Assembly (NCBI GenBank): GCA_016756725.1
Contig: JAESII010000006.1
Coordinates: 108,688 to 172,687 of the forward strand
Length of the DNA: 64,000 bases
Source of the DNA: Synergistaceae bacterium
Lineage (GTDB): Bacteria; Synergistota; Synergistia; Synergistales; Aminithiophilaceae
Direction of reading: 5' to 3'
Of this stretch, positions 18,105 through 27,979 are shown in pieces; position 1 is the first letter of the stretch; each line of letters opens with the position of its first letter. The notes under the pieces are model-generated. The model was given only the letters and a program-made list of their open reading frames with translations. It ran no database searches and had not been told where the DNA came from. The translations under genes were made by a program, and so were the position numbers.

Positions 18105-18773
18105 TCAATCCGTCCCGAGGGGACGGTAGGCCCCCCCGGCGACGACGAAATGCTCCAGAAGTTGCATGTCAAGCAAAGCGAGACGCCGCTTTAGTGCCAG
18201 GGTGAGGGCCTGATCGTCGGCGCTCCCCGCCAAACTACCATCAGGATGGTTGTGAAGCAACACCACCCCTTCGGCACCGATGCGGACAGCCCGGCGAAGC
18301 AGAAAGCTCATGTCGACATAGGCGCCGTTGAGCCCGCCGTAGGAGAGGCGCTCTTCGCCCAGAAGGCGCTCCCGGCCGTCAAGGAAGAGGGCGACGACAT
18401 ATTCCCGGCTCTCGTCGGCGAGCTCCGATGCCCACCAGGCAAGACGCCCCCGCCAGGAAGGGCTACCCTCCTCCCGTAGGGCTTCAGCCCGAAGACGACG
18501 GGCCAGCTCAAGAGCCGCCAACAGGGTCGCCGTCTTGGCCTCGCCCAGTCCCTTGACGGCCAGCAGTTCGGCAGCGGTGACCCGGGCGAGCCCCTCAAGA
18601 CCGCCGAAATCGCGGAGAAGCCCTTCGGCGACGGTAAAGACATCACGGTCGCAACAGCCCGTCCGAAGCAGAATGGCCAGAAGTTCCCTCAGAGAAAGGG
18701 CTCCCGGCCCCTGGGAAAGAAGGCGTTCCCTCGGACGTTCCGACTGAGGAATCGCCAGGGGCGCCACGGTCAT
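18105..18773 (-). CDS. radC: RadC/UPF0758 family JAB-domain protein
   Basis: This 222-residue protein has an N-terminal helix-hairpin-helix region (VTAAELLAVKGLGEAKTATL) and a C-terminal JAMM/MPN metal site with LLHNHPDGSLAGSADD. The family is widely called RadC, although a DNA-repair role is not well supported and the biochemical activity is unclear. It lies directly upstream of mreB, an arrangement common in many bacteria, and overlaps the metallo-hydrolase gene by 4 bases. Confidence 0.9.
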   Translation of the reverse strand: MTVAPLAIPQSERPRERLLSQGPGALSLRELLAILLRTGCCDRDVFTVAEGLLRDFGGLEGLARVTAAELLAVKGLGEAKTATLLAALELARRLRAEALREEGSPSWRGRLAWWASELADESREYVVALFLDGRERLLGEERLSYGGLNGAYVDMSFLLRRAVRIGAEGVVLLHNHPDGSLAGSADDQALTLALKRRLALLDMQLLEHFVVAGGAYRPLGTD

Positions 18774-19408
18774 CTCTCCTCGTGAGGCCAGTAGGGGTTT
18801 TCGCGGCGCTCTCTCCCGATCGTCGTCGACGGCCCATGGCCGGGATATACGGGCAGATCGTCGGGGAGGTCGGTAAAGAGACGAAGAGAACGGATCAATT
18901 CAGCGCCGTCGCCACCGGGCAGATCGCTTCTGCCGATGCTGCCGGCGAAAAGGGTGTCTCCCGACAGGAGAAGGTTCTCCTCGCCATGGCGGACGTGATA
19001 GCTGGAACTTCCAGGGCTGTGCCCCGGCGTGTGGATCACCTGGATCTCCATGGAACCGACGGAGAATGCCTCTCCGTGGCGGAGAATTCTGTCGGCGGGT
19101 CGGCAGAGACAGTCCGCACCCATCCAGCGGGACAGGTTGCCCGAAGGGTCAGTCAACGCCGCCGCGTCATCATCGTGAATCGCCACGCCGTCGCGGGCAT
19201 GCTCCCGGAGGGCCTCGACGCCCAGCACGTGATCGGCATGGGCGTGGGTGAGCAGGATCAGCTCCAAGGTAAGGTTTTTCTCCTCCAGAAAGAGAAGGAC
19301 ATCGCCGACATCACCGCCGGGGTCGACAAAAAAGGCACGCCCCTCCTCATCCCAGAGGAGGTAGCCGTTGGTCCAGAGAGGACCAAGGGGAAATCGCTTC
19401 ATCTCCAT
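18770..19408 (-). CDS. Metallo-beta-lactamase-fold hydrolase (glyoxalase II-like)
   Basis: This 212-residue cytosolic hydrolase has the zinc motif THAHADH, a later HTPGHSPG, the bridging aspartate in LLSGDTLFAGSIGRSDLPGG, and a final YPGHGPST. These are the YcbL/GloB-like features. The natural substrate cannot be read from sequence, but a thioester such as S-lactoylglutathione or a related thiol is the usual guess. It is tightly packed between dtd and radC. A GAGGTGAG site precedes the ATG. Confidence 0.88.
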   Translation of the reverse strand: MEMKRFPLGPLWTNGYLLWDEEGRAFFVDPGGDVGDVLLFLEEKNLTLELILLTHAHADHVLGVEALREHARDGVAIHDDDAAALTDPSGNLSRWMGADCLCRPADRILRHGEAFSVGSMEIQVIHTPGHSPGSSSYHVRHGEENLLLSGDTLFAGSIGRSDLPGGDGAELIRSLRLFTDLPDDLPVYPGHGPSTTIGRERRENPYWPHEER

Positions 19409-19414
19409 GAGAAC

Positions 19415-19861
19415 TCACCTCTCGGGGGTATCAAGAATCAACGTCACCGGTCCGTCGTTGACAAGTTCAACGGCCATGTGGGCCTGGAAGACGCCTGAAG
19501 AGACAGGGGGACCAAGCGCCTTGAGGGAATCGACGAATTCTTCATAAAGGAACTTGGCTTTTTCCGGTTCGGCGGCGGCGATGAAGGACGGCCTCCGCCC
19601 CTTGCGGCAGTCTCCGTAAAGGGTGAACTGGGAAACGACGAGGATCTCCCCGCCCGATTCCAGAAGAGATAGATTGAGCTTGCCCGCGTCATCCTCGAAA
19701 AGGCGGAGGTTGACGATCTTTTCGGCAAGCCACCGGGCCTGGGCTTCAGCGTCATCATGGGTGACGCCCAACAGGACCAGGAATCCCCGGCCGATGGCAC
19801 CGACGACCCGGCCGTCGACAGCCACGGAAGCCTTGGTTACGCGTTGAATGACAGCTCGCAT
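19415..19861 (-). CDS. dtd: D-aminoacyl-tRNA deacylase
   Basis: This 148-residue enzyme hydrolyses D-aminoacyl-tRNA and recycles mischarged tRNA. The catalytic SQFTLYGD block and the GPVT cis-proline segment ([11 protein letters not shown]) are present, and the N-terminus [15 protein letters not shown] is canonical. It lies 4 bases after the rel stop and 6 bases before the metallo-hydrolase gene. The rel-dtd pairing is common in bacteria. Its length is standard. Confidence 0.96.
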   Translation of the reverse strand: MRAVIQRVTKASVAVDGRVVGAIGRGFLVLLGVTHDDAEAQARWLAEKIVNLRLFEDDAGKLNLSLLESGGEILVVSQFTLYGDCRKGRRPSFIAAAEPEKAKFLYEEFVDSLKALGPPVSSGVFQAHMAVELVNDGPVTLILDTPER

Positions 19862-19865
19862 GAGG

Positions 19866-22151
19866 TCACCCCCGTATCACTTCGATGACGTTGTCCAGGG
19901 CGTTGAGACGGGCCATGACCCGATAGAGATGCTCCACGTCCTTGACGGAAAGGTCGATGGTCATCCGAGCCCTCTGGGCACCGACGACGTTGGCCTTGAC
20001 GGCAACCATGGAGGCGTCGAGGTTGCAGAGAACCTGGCTGACGTCGGCAAACAGCCCGGGACGGTCCATGGCCTCGAGACGCAGGCGTGCCGTGTAGCGC
20101 TCCGACCGCTTCCGTCCCCAGGAGACCTCGACGGTCCGGTCTGACGAGGAACCGGTCACGTTGGGGCAATCGGCGCGATGAACGGTGATGCCCCGGGACT
20201 TGGTGACGAAGCCGACGATGGAGTCTCCCGGTACGGGCAGGCAACAGTTGGCCAGGGAGACGAGAACGCCGTCGGCTCCCTCGACGACGATTTCCGAGTC
20301 GCTCTCCTTTTTGGGGGCCACCACGGGCAGGGGCTCCTGGAGGGCCTGAGCTGGCGTCTTCTGTTCCCAGAGGCGGGCGGCCACACCAGCCGGAGCATGA
20401 GATCCGCCTCCCATGGCGATGATGAGTTCCTCCCCCGAGGCATAGCCGAGGTCGCGGGCGATGTAGTTGATGCCGCTCATGAGGGGCTCAAGAGACTGGA
20501 TCTGACTGTCGCGGCGCTGAACCTCGCGAAGGAGGAGTTCCCGTCCCCGTTCGAGGCGGGCCTCCCTCTCGGCCCTTTCGATCTGGCGGAAATAGGCCCT
20601 GATCTTGGCCCTAGCCCGGCCGCTACGGGCCAGCTTGAGCCAGTCTCGGGAGGGCTTGCCCTGAGGTGAGGTGAGGATGCGGACGATATCGCCGTTCTGA
20701 AGTTCATGGTCCATGGGGACAATCCTGCCGTTGATCATGGCCCCGACGCATTTGTGACCGACCTCGGTGTGGACCTCGTAGGCGAAGTCGATGGGCACCG
20801 AGCCCTTGGGCAGGGAGCGGACGTCCCCCTTGGGTGTGAAGACGAAGACCTCCGTCGAGAGCACGTCGGCCTTGAGCTGCTCCAGGAACTCACCCGGCTC
20901 GGAGGATTCGCTCTGTGTCTCCAGGACCTGACGGATCCAGGAGAGCTTGGCGTCCAGGTCGTCCAGTTTCTTGGGCCGTTCCTTGTATCGCCAATGGGCG
21001 GCGATGCCGTACTCGGCGAGCCAGTGCATCTCCCAGGTCCGGATCTGGACCTCCAGGGGTTCTCCGGAGGGGCCGACGACAGTGGTGTGTAGGGACTGGT
21101 ACATGTTGTTTTTCGGGTTGGCGATATAGTCGTCAAACTGCCCCGGGATGGGCTTCCAGATCGTATGGACCAGCCCCAGGACGGTGTAGCATTCGGTCAG
21201 GTTGTTGACGATGACCCTCAGGGCGAGAAGATCATAAAGCTGATCGAGAGAGAGGTTCTTGCGCTGCATCTTCTCGTAGATGCTGTAGAAGTGCTTGGCC
21301 CGCCCCGTGATGAAACTGTCGATGCCCGCATCCTTGAGACGGCCCGAAAGCTCGTCGATGGCCCGCTTAATGATGGCCTCCCGCTCGGGCAGTTTCTTGC
21401 GGACCCGGCGGCGCATCTCGTAGAACATGTCGGGGTCGAGAATCTTGAAGCAGAGATCCTCAAGGTCGCGTTTGATCTGGTAAATCCCCAGCCGATGGGC
21501 CAGAGGAGCGTAAATCTCCAGCGTCTCCCGGGCGATCCGCAGCTGTTTGTCCCGCCTCAGGGCCTGGAGGGTCCGCATGTTATGAAGCCGGTCAGCGAGC
21601 TTGATGAGAACGACGCGGATGTCCTTGGCCATGACGAGGAACATCTTGCGCAGGTTCTCGGCCTGGTAATCCTCAAGGGATTTGAAGGGCAGCTTGCCGA
21701 GCTTTGTCACACCGTCGACGAGGGTCACCACTTCAGAACCGAAACGTTCCCTCAGTGTCTCCGCCGAAAGAGAGGTGTCCTCCAGGACGTCATGCAGGAG
21801 GGCCGCCGTGAGGGTGTCAATGTCGATCTCCATGTCGGCCAGGATGATGGCGACATGGATGACGTGGATGATGTAGGGTTCTCCTGAGGAACGGAACTGG
21901 CCGCTGTGTGCCGTCGACGCGACGACAAGAGCCTCGCCCAGGCGGGAAAGGGCCTCTTTGCCCAGATAGAGGGAGGCCTTGTTCCAGAACTCCTGCCAGG
22001 CCAGCTTGACCGAGGCCACACGCTGATCTTCGGGCAGTCTTCCGATGAAGCTGTCCCGGAGAATGCGGAGGGCCTTGCTGTCCCGTCCCATCGGTTTTTC
22101 AGCGCCCAGAGCCTCGATGGCGGCCCGGTTGTGGTTCGTCTTGTCGGTCAT
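19866..22151 (-). CDS. rel: Bifunctional (p)ppGpp synthetase/hydrolase Rel
   Basis: This 761-residue RelA/SpoT-family protein has an HD hydrolase domain ([34 protein letters not shown]), a synthetase domain ([42 protein letters not shown]), then TGS ([20 protein letters not shown]), a Cys-containing region ([11 protein letters not shown]) and a C-terminal ACT domain. Both catalytic domains look intact, so it should make and degrade (p)ppGpp. It lies 29 bases after recJ. No second long RelA homologue is seen in the window. Confidence 0.95.
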   Translation of the reverse strand: MTDKTNHNRAAIEALGAEKPMGRDSKALRILRDSFIGRLPEDQRVASVKLAWQEFWNKASLYLGKEALSRLGEALVVASTAHSGQFRSSGEPYIIHVIHVAIILADMEIDIDTLTAALLHDVLEDTSLSAETLRERFGSEVVTLVDGVTKLGKLPFKSLEDYQAENLRKMFLVMAKDIRVVLIKLADRLHNMRTLQALRRDKQLRIARETLEIYAPLAHRLGIYQIKRDLEDLCFKILDPDMFYEMRRRVRKKLPEREAIIKRAIDELSGRLKDAGIDSFITGRAKHFYSIYEKMQRKNLSLDQLYDLLALRVIVNNLTECYTVLGLVHTIWKPIPGQFDDYIANPKNNMYQSLHTTVVGPSGEPLEVQIRTWEMHWLAEYGIAAHWRYKERPKKLDDLDAKLSWIRQVLETQSESSEPGEFLEQLKADVLSTEVFVFTPKGDVRSLPKGSVPIDFAYEVHTEVGHKCVGAMINGRIVPMDHELQNGDIVRILTSPQGKPSRDWLKLARSGRARAKIRAYFRQIERAEREARLERGRELLLREVQRRDSQIQSLEPLMSGINYIARDLGYASGEELIIAMGGGSHAPAGVAARLWEQKTPAQALQEPLPVVAPKKESDSEIVVEGADGVLVSLANCCLPVPGDSIVGFVTKSRGITVHRADCPNVTGSSSDRTVEVSWGRKRSERYTARLRLEAMDRPGLFADVSQVLCNLDASMVAVKANVVGAQRARMTIDLSVKDVEHLYRVMARLNALDNVIEVIRG

Positions 22152-22180
22152 CGATTCACCTGCCTCTTTCGTGACCGTCC

Positions 22181-23830
22181 TCAGGGAAGGACGATCCGTT
22201 CGATGAGGAATTGAAGGCGCCGCCTTCCCTGCCAGACGTTCTCCCGAACGCTGTAGAGAAGGCCGGCTGGCCTGATCTGAAGCGACTCGAACGAGCCCGC
22301 GCCGCCGAAGGCCAACAGACTGTGCCCGGATCGTTCAACCTTGACGTGACGGCCATCCTTGCCCAGGGGGATGATCCTTTCCGCGCCCATCCAGGGACAG
22401 AAGAAGAGAGGCGCCTCGTTACCGACGCCGAAAGGCCCCAGGGACTCTATCTCCCGCCAGAGGGACAGGCTGAAATCGCCAGGGTCGGCACGGAAGGCCT
22501 CAAGGGGCTCCCCCTGGCAGGGAACGTCGCGGAGAATGCCGGCTAGGGCCTCCTGGACCTCGGGCCACTGTCTTTTGCGGACGGCGAATCCGGCAGCGAG
22601 ACGATGGCCGCCCCAAGTCTCGAGAGAATCGGCCAGAGAGGAGAGGACCTCGACGGCATTGCCGCCGCCGGGAAGCCTCAGAGTACCCCTCATGAGATCA
22701 CCGACAGGGGCCGCAAGAACGACAGGACACTCCCTCTCGCGGCAGAGACGGCTCGCGACGCCGCTCAGGACGCCCACAGGCCACTCTTCCGAGCTGAGAA
22801 CGAGGGCATCGTCAACTGACGATGACGATGCCTCGTCATGAACCTGGCCCGAAAGGAGCTGGCGCCGTCGGTTCAGGGTGACCAGCTCCTCGGCATCTCC
22901 GTCGTCGCCGCCGAGGAGGACCTTGACGGCCCGGTCAGCCACGTCGAGTCGGCCGGCGGCGTTGAGGCAGGGAATGACTCTCATGACCAGGCTGTTCACG
23001 CTGAGATCGCGCCTGCCGATGGCCAGTTTCTCCAGAAGCGCCTGGAGGCCGGGACGTCTGCCACGGCCGATCTGGTCCATCCCTGCCTTGACGAGAGCCC
23101 TGTTGAGTGGACCGAGAGGCACGCAATCGGCCAGGGTCGCCAGGGCAACCAGGTCGAGCCGATCACGAAGCCAAGCGGGGTTCACCCCCATCTTGGCCAG
23201 AGCCGCCCAGAAGACGGCCGTGGCACAGAGAGTCCGCCCGGCCCCATCGCCGTCGATGTGAGGGTTCACAAGTCCCGAGGGCCTGGCGCGCTCTCCCTCG
23301 TCAAGATGGTGATCGAAGACGACGATGGGAATCGAGGCCTCGCGGACGAGGGAAACGGCCTCGACGGCACGGCTGCCGCAGTCGAGGACGATGAGAAAGT
23401 CGCAGCCGTCGCGGACGATGGTCTGGGCTGCCTTGCGGTGAAATCCGTATCCCTCACGGTGACGGTGAGGAATATAATAGCGCACCCGGGCCCCCTTCAG
23501 AAGGCCGTACTCGACGGCCAAAGCCGTCGAAGCCACGCCGTCGACGTCATAATCGCCGTAGACGACAAGACGCGTTTCCGGGCTTAAGGAATCGAGTTCT
23601 CGGGCGGCATCGGCGAGACCGCTGCCCAGATCGAGACCGGAAAGGGCACCGTCGAGGCTCGGGCGGAACAGCGCCCGAGCCTCGGCCAAGTCCGTTTCCA
23701 GGGTAACCCCTCTCTGGAGAAGAAGAAGGGCCGTCAGAGGAGAACAGCCGATTCGGCGGGCCTGCTGAGCGGACTTTTCATCACAGGAAAGAAGAGAGAG
23801 GGAAGCCAGCCCCTCAACAAAAGGGATCAC
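22181..23830 (-). CDS. recJ: Single-stranded-DNA-specific exonuclease RecJ
   Basis: This 549-residue DHH-family 5'-3' exonuclease acts in recombination and mismatch repair. Visible motifs are DYDVDG (93-98), the DCGSRA block, DHHLDEGE, and the DHHA1-like GGHRLAAGFAV. The length is close to the usual 560-580 residues. It overlaps the preceding small membrane protein gene by 4 bases and is followed by rel. Confidence 0.93.
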   Translation of the reverse strand: MIPFVEGLASLSLLSCDEKSAQQARRIGCSPLTALLLLQRGVTLETDLAEARALFRPSLDGALSGLDLGSGLADAARELDSLSPETRLVVYGDYDVDGVASTALAVEYGLLKGARVRYYIPHRHREGYGFHRKAAQTIVRDGCDFLIVLDCGSRAVEAVSLVREASIPIVVFDHHLDEGERARPSGLVNPHIDGDGAGRTLCATAVFWAALAKMGVNPAWLRDRLDLVALATLADCVPLGPLNRALVKAGMDQIGRGRRPGLQALLEKLAIGRRDLSVNSLVMRVIPCLNAAGRLDVADRAVKVLLGGDDGDAEELVTLNRRRQLLSGQVHDEASSSSVDDALVLSSEEWPVGVLSGVASRLCRERECPVVLAAPVGDLMRGTLRLPGGGNAVEVLSSLADSLETWGGHRLAAGFAVRKRQWPEVQEALAGILRDVPCQGEPLEAFRADPGDFSLSLWREIESLGPFGVGNEAPLFFCPWMGAERIIPLGKDGRHVKVERSGHSLLAFGGAGSFESLQIRPAGLLYSVRENVWQGRRRLQFLIERIVLP

Positions 23831-24186
23831 TGTGCCTGTTCATCCCAGCGGGGCTCAGGCAGGTCGACGTCGGCGGCGGCCTCGACGGGCCCTCTTTCGC
23901 CGGCAAGAGCGGCAAGAAGAGATTGACGCTCCTTTTCCAGTTCGTCGATCCGTCCTTGAAACTCTCTCAGCTTCTTCTTGTGACCGGCCTTCGTCTCAAA
24001 CTGGGCCGCCAGGGCAATGAGCCACATGAGAACGCCTCCGGCGGCGAAAAGGAGGACCTCCCAAAGCCCCTGGGGCACGTCACGGCTCCAGAGAAAAAGG
24101 CGAACGGTGATCTGTCCGTCATTCTGAAAGGCGTAACCTGCGGCAGCGAGCATGGCAAGAGCGACAGCCAAGGCGTAGCTTTTCAT
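23827..24186 (-). CDS. LapA/DUF1049-like small membrane protein
   Basis: This 119-residue protein has two membrane segments (residues about 5-20 and 40-62) separated by the QNDGQITVRLFLW region, which is the LapA/DUF1049 signature. A cytoplasmic coiled coil (KKKLREFQGRIDELEKERQS) and an acidic tail follow. In E. coli, LapA acts with LapB in LPS biosynthesis control, but a LapB partner is not visible here. It is the first gene of the recJ-rel-dtd run, and a weak promoter may lie in the 24187-24320 region. Confidence 0.7.
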   Translation of the reverse strand: MKSYALAVALAMLAAAGYAFQNDGQITVRLFLWSRDVPQGLWEVLLFAAGGVLMWLIALAAQFETKAGHKKKLREFQGRIDELEKERQSLLAALAGERGPVEAAADVDLPEPRWDEQAQ

Positions 24187-24440
24187 CTTCCTTCACGCTC
24201 CCTTGCGTTCATCTCTGACTTCCCCCCGGTCCGCCAGCGGCAGGGCGAAGTGAATCCGAAATGGTCTGGGGGGCAGGATCAGGCTCCCCGGCCACGAAAT
24301 ACTGTCACCATTCTAGTACAAAACGGGCGCACCGGAGGAATGCAGGAAAGGACCTCAGAGCCTGAGGCCTGAAGTCCTTTCTCCGATGGCGTCGCCCCGA
24401 AAAAGCCGCCGCCACCGACGGGAAGGCCGTTCTTGAGGAC

Positions 24441-24470
24441 GGCGCGGCCCACCGGATGGCGGGCCGCGTC
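24441..24470 (-). terminator. GC-rich hairpin after secF
   Basis: A near-perfect inverted repeat with about 10-bp arms (24441-24450 and 24461-24470, one G-T pair) lies 6 bases past the secF stop. There is no T-run after it on the minus strand, so termination would need another factor such as Rho. It may instead protect the 3' end of the message. Confidence 0.5.
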
Positions 24471-24476
24471 AGGACA

Positions 24477-25373
24477 TCAGGAAAGGCGGGGCGATTTCAG
24501 GTGCCATTCGGCGAGAACGGCACCGGATACGAAAATGGAGCTGTAGGTCCCGACGACGATCCCCGCCAGGAAGGCGAAGGAGAAGTTTGCCAGGACCGGG
24601 CCACCCCAGAGGAAGAGGGCCAGTACGGGGAGAAAGGTCGTGAGCGAGGTGTTGATCGTCCGAGAAAGGGTCTGATTGATGGAGAGATTGAGGAGACTGA
24701 CAATGCCCAACCTCTTGGCGTCTTTCCAGTTCTCGCGGACCCGATCAAGAACGACGATGGTGTCATTCAGCGAATAGCCGACGATGGTCAGTATGGCTGC
24801 GATGAAGGGCAAGGAGATCTCCCTGCCGGTGAGGCTGAAGAGCCCCAGCACCAGGATCGAGTCGTGAATCAGGGCCAGGACGCTGGCCACGGCGAAGCGA
24901 AAACGGAAGCGGACGGTGATGTAGACGAGGATACCCACAAGGGCGAGCAGAACGCCGAGGAGGGCCTCCTGGCGCAGCTGCTGACCGACGATGGGACCGA
25001 CCTTTTCGAGACGGAGGACATCCATCTTGGGAAAGGCCTCCTTCAGAGCTCCGAGCGAGGCCCGGCGGCTGGCCTCGCTGTCTTCGCCGTCATCTTCCTG
25101 AAGACGGACAATGACACCCACGTCGCTGTAGGCCTGGATCTGGGAGCCACCCTTGCCGACCGATTCCAGGGCCGTGCGGACCTCTTCAACGGCAACGGCT
25201 TCAGGGAACTCCACCTGAATCAGCGAGCCGCCTGTGAAATCGATGCCGAGGTTGAGTCCCTTCGTCGCCAGCAGTCCGAGGCTGGCAAGGACGGCGACGA
25301 GGCTCAGGATGAGAGCTCCCCGGCGAAGGCGCATGAAGTCGATGTTCCACGTTCTTTTCTTCGTAAAGGCCAT
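24477..25373 (-). CDS. secF: Protein translocase subunit SecF
   Basis: This 298-residue polytopic membrane protein uses the proton motive force with SecD to pull preproteins through SecYEG. It has the SecF N-terminal NLGIDFTGGSLIQVEF, a periplasmic domain with the LRLEKVGPIVGQQLR segment, and the membrane motif VGYSLNDTIVVLDRVREN. Six hydrophobic segments can be traced. It follows secD by 21 bases. Confidence 0.96.
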   Translation of the reverse strand: MAFTKKRTWNIDFMRLRRGALILSLVAVLASLGLLATKGLNLGIDFTGGSLIQVEFPEAVAVEEVRTALESVGKGGSQIQAYSDVGVIVRLQEDDGEDSEASRRASLGALKEAFPKMDVLRLEKVGPIVGQQLRQEALLGVLLALVGILVYITVRFRFRFAVASVLALIHDSILVLGLFSLTGREISLPFIAAILTIVGYSLNDTIVVLDRVRENWKDAKRLGIVSLLNLSINQTLSRTINTSLTTFLPVLALFLWGGPVLANFSFAFLAGIVVGTYSSIFVSGAVLAEWHLKSPRLS

Positions 25374-25394
25374 TTCCCTTTCCTCCTTGGCGGC

Positions 25395-26774
25395 TCAGGA
25401 ACGTGCCGTACTGCGGGGCATGAGCAGCTGGATGAGGGCCCGCGTGACAACGACGGCGGCAAAGACGCTGGCGACGATGCCGATACTAAGTGTCACGGCA
25501 AAACCCCGGATGGGACCGCTGCCGAAGTAGTAGAGGACTCCCGCGGCGATGAGGGTCGTCACGTTGGCGTCAAGGATCGTCGTCAGTGCCTTTCGGAAAC
25601 CGGCCTCGACAGAAGCCATGCGCGTCTTGCCCGAGGCCAGTTCCTCCCGAATCCGCTCGTAGATGAGGATATTCCCGTCGACGGCCATGCCGATGGTGAG
25701 GATGATGCCGGCGATACCCGGCAGGGTGAGCGTCGCCCGGAGGCTGATCAGTCCGGCGAAGACGAGGAGAAGAGTCACGGCCAGGGAGACGTCGGCGGCG
25801 AGACCGAGGAAACGGTAATAGAGGAGCATGAAGACGACGACGAGGCCGGCTCCGATTAGCCCGGCCCGGAGTCCGGCCTGGATGGTGTCGACGCCCAAGG
25901 TGGGACCGACGGAACGGTTTTCAAGGATCTCGACAGGAACCGGCAGAGCGCCAGCGCGGAGCATGATGGCCAGACGCTGGGCCTCGGCGACGGAGAAGGA
26001 ACCCGAAATCTGGGCCTCTCCACCGGAGATGCGCTGCTGCACGACAGGAGCGGAGACGACGGCCCCGTCGAGGACGATGGCCAGCTGATGGCCGACGCTT
26101 TCGGCCGTGGCGGCGTCAAAGAGCTTTGTTCCTTCGGCGTTGAACTTGAGAGTGACGATGGGCCGTCCCAGGTTGTCGTAGGCGGTCTTGGCATCGACGA
26201 GGTCTCTGCCGCCGACGCTTACGGACGCGAGAAGATAGGTCCGGCCGAAATCGTCGGTGGCGGCAAGAAGACCTTCTTCCTCGGCCATCCGCTCCTGGAA
26301 GGCCTGGCCCATCTCGTCGATCTGAGCCTTGGCGGCCTGCCAGCGTTCGAGAGCCCGCTGGTAAGCCTCGTCACTTTCATAATTGGCCCGCTGCGGACCA
26401 GGAGGGACTTCAGGAGTGACGGCAAGGACGCGACGGAACTCGAGGAGAGCCGTCTTGCCGATGAGCTCCAAGGCCGCCTCGGGATCCTCCACGCCAGGCA
26501 GGTCGACGATGACCCGGTCGGTGCCGCTCCTCTGGATCACGGGCTCGGTCACTCCATACTGGTCGACGCGGTTGCGCAGCACGGCCAGCAGGCGCTCGAC
26601 ACTGTCATCGGTCAAGGGGTTATCGGCCGTTCCCTTGGCCTGGAGGACGATATGGGCGCCCCCCTTGAGGTCAAGACCGAGTCGGATCTTTCCCTCGATG
26701 GGGAAAACCGAGACAAGGGCGGCGACGACGACGACGATCACCAGAAGCAGCCGCCAACGTTCCCTTCTGAACAT
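25395..26774 (-). CDS. secD: Protein translocase subunit SecD
   Basis: This 459-residue SecD has the N-terminal LGLDLKGGAHIVLQAKG motif, the P1 periplasmic domain with RVIVDLPGVEDPEAAL, and the membrane block GIAGIILTIGMAVDGNILIYERIREEL. The family is often longer (about 600 residues in E. coli), but this compact size is normal for many other bacteria. It lies downstream of yajC behind a good intrinsic terminator, so its expression may depend on read-through or on a promoter not recognised here. Confidence 0.95.
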   Translation of the reverse strand: MFRRERWRLLLVIVVVVAALVSVFPIEGKIRLGLDLKGGAHIVLQAKGTADNPLTDDSVERLLAVLRNRVDQYGVTEPVIQRSGTDRVIVDLPGVEDPEAALELIGKTALLEFRRVLAVTPEVPPGPQRANYESDEAYQRALERWQAAKAQIDEMGQAFQERMAEEEGLLAATDDFGRTYLLASVSVGGRDLVDAKTAYDNLGRPIVTLKFNAEGTKLFDAATAESVGHQLAIVLDGAVVSAPVVQQRISGGEAQISGSFSVAEAQRLAIMLRAGALPVPVEILENRSVGPTLGVDTIQAGLRAGLIGAGLVVVFMLLYYRFLGLAADVSLAVTLLLVFAGLISLRATLTLPGIAGIILTIGMAVDGNILIYERIREELASGKTRMASVEAGFRKALTTILDANVTTLIAAGVLYYFGSGPIRGFAVTLSIGIVASVFAAVVVTRALIQLLMPRSTARS

Positions 26775-26837
26775 AGAGACAGGACCTCCTTCACGTTACA
26801 GGACTTTATCAGGCAGCCTGATCGACTGAGGGACACA

Positions 26838-26871
26838 AAAACGGAGCGGATGCGACGGCATCCACTCCGTC
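26838..26871 (-). terminator. Intrinsic terminator between yajC and secD
   Basis: On the minus strand a 13-bp stem (arms at 26859-26871 and 26842-26854, one U-G pair) is followed by a run of five T. The U-G pair is a C-A mismatch on the opposite strand, so the structure is meant to form in minus-strand RNA. It sits 22 bases past the yajC stop and about 60 bases before secD. Confidence 0.8.
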
Positions 26872-26892
26872 AGAGCGAGGCTGAAAAGCCGA

Positions 26893-27204
26893 TCAGCTCT
26901 CGACGGGAGTCTCCGGTTGCGAGACCTCCGCGGCCGAGCTCCTCTTTCCCGAAATGGCCCCCTTGAGGATGCGGACTTTCACGCCGTCGGCGATCTCAAG
27001 GATGAAGCTGTCCTCCTTGACTTCACGGACGGTGCCGTAGAAGCCACCGGCCGTGACGACCTGATCGCCCCGGGTGATGGAGTTGAGCATGTCCTGCTGC
27101 TGCTTCTGCCGCTTCTTCTGAGGCCTGAGAATGAGAAAATAGAAGATGACGCCGAAGAGCACGATGGGCAATAGCATGCCCATAAGACTTCCCTGTTGCT
27201 GCAA
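26893..27204 (-). CDS. yajC: Preprotein translocase accessory subunit YajC
   Basis: This 103-residue inner-membrane protein has one hydrophobic segment (LLPIVLFGVIFYFLILRPQ) and the YajC core RPQKKRQKQQQDMLNSI followed by GDQVVTAGGFYGTVREV. YajC associates with SecDF and, in E. coli, also with AcrB. It has its own promoter upstream and a terminator before secD. Confidence 0.95.
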   Translation of the reverse strand: MQQQGSLMGMLLPIVLFGVIFYFLILRPQKKRQKQQQDMLNSITRGDQVVTAGGFYGTVREVKEDSFILEIADGVKVRILKGAISGKRSSAAEVSQPETPVES

Positions 27205-27248
27205 AGAAACCGCCTCCCGAAATGAGGTGTCTTGTAGAACCGCTGCTC

Positions 27249-27277
27249 ATTGTAGCACGGTCGCCAAGGGCTGTGAA
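27249..27277 (-). promoter_or_regulatory. Sigma-70 promoter for yajC
   Basis: On the minus strand, TTCACA (27272-27277) and TACAAT (27249-27254) are separated by exactly 17 bases, close to the sigma-70 consensus. The predicted transcript starts near 27242, about 38 bases before the yajC start. Confidence 0.65.
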
Positions 27278-27286
27278 CCGTCCCGA

Positions 27287-27919
27287 TCAGAGTTCGCCGT
27301 GCTTGAGGTAGAAGAGGAGCTTTTCGAGCTCCACCGAAATGTCGACGCCGTAGATGAGAACGCCTTCAGGAGCGACGAGCGTTGTCGGCGCGAAGGTGAG
27401 GACACCCTTGAGGGTCCCGGCCTTCGCGGCGAGGTCAACGACGGCCTGCGCCGCCGAGGCGGGAATGGTCAGGATCAGAACCTCGATGTTCTTCTCCTTC
27501 AGAACCTGTGGAAGAGAGTCAGGATGATAGCAGGGGATCCCGGCGACGGTCGTCCCTGTCTTATCGGGGTCGACGTCGAAAACGGCCTCGATGTTGAACT
27601 TGTCGCTTTTGAAGGCCTTGTAGCCCAGAAGGGCCTCACCCAGCCTCCCGGCCCCGACGAGGGCGATCTTCCAGTGATGGGGCGGCGAAAGGATGCTGCG
27701 GATATGCTCGAAGAGGCGGTCAACGTGATAACCGACGCCCCGCTTGCCGATCTCCCCGAAATAGGAGAGATCCTTTCGGACCTGACTCGCCTTGAGACCC
27801 AGCATGTCACCGATCTCCTGGGAGGAGACGACCCGTCGTCCCTCGTCGTGGAGCTGCTCCAGGAGACGGCAATACTGAACCAGGCGTTCGACTGTGGGTT
27901 CGGCAACTTTCATCGTCAC
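27287..27919 (-). CDS. rex: Redox-sensing transcriptional repressor Rex
   Basis: This 210-residue repressor has an N-terminal winged helix (LLEQLHDEGRRVVSSQEIGD, GLKASQVRKDLSYFGEIGKRGVGY) and a Rossmann NADH-binding domain (ALVGAGRLGEALLGY, AVFDVDPDKTG). Rex senses the NADH/NAD+ ratio and represses fermentation and anaerobic metabolism genes. The GTG at 27919 has AGGAG 9 bases upstream. The ATG two codons later is an alternative. It follows eno across a strong hairpin. I saw no clear Rex operator in the intergenic regions of this window. Confidence 0.93.
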   Translation of the reverse strand: MTMKVAEPTVERLVQYCRLLEQLHDEGRRVVSSQEIGDMLGLKASQVRKDLSYFGEIGKRGVGYHVDRLFEHIRSILSPPHHWKIALVGAGRLGEALLGYKAFKSDKFNIEAVFDVDPDKTGTTVAGIPCYHPDSLPQVLKEKNIEVLILTIPASAAQAVVDLAAKAGTLKGVLTFAPTTLVAPEGVLIYGVDISVELEKLLFYLKHGEL

Positions 27920-27950
27920 TCGTCTCGACTCCTGTCCCTTGGGCACGGAC

Positions 27951-27979
27951 AGGGCGGCCTCACCAGATGAGGCCGCCCT
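27951..27979 (-). terminator. Perfect 12-bp hairpin after eno
   Basis: A perfect 12-bp inverted repeat (27951-27962 and 27968-27979, 5-base loop) lies 6 bases past the eno stop. No T-run follows it on the minus strand. It may partly terminate or stabilise the eno message ahead of rex. Confidence 0.55.

Noticed and set aside
27920-27946. A longer rex start at GTG 27946.
   Set aside because: It has a poorer ribosome site, lies against the hairpin, and adds nine residues with no family match.
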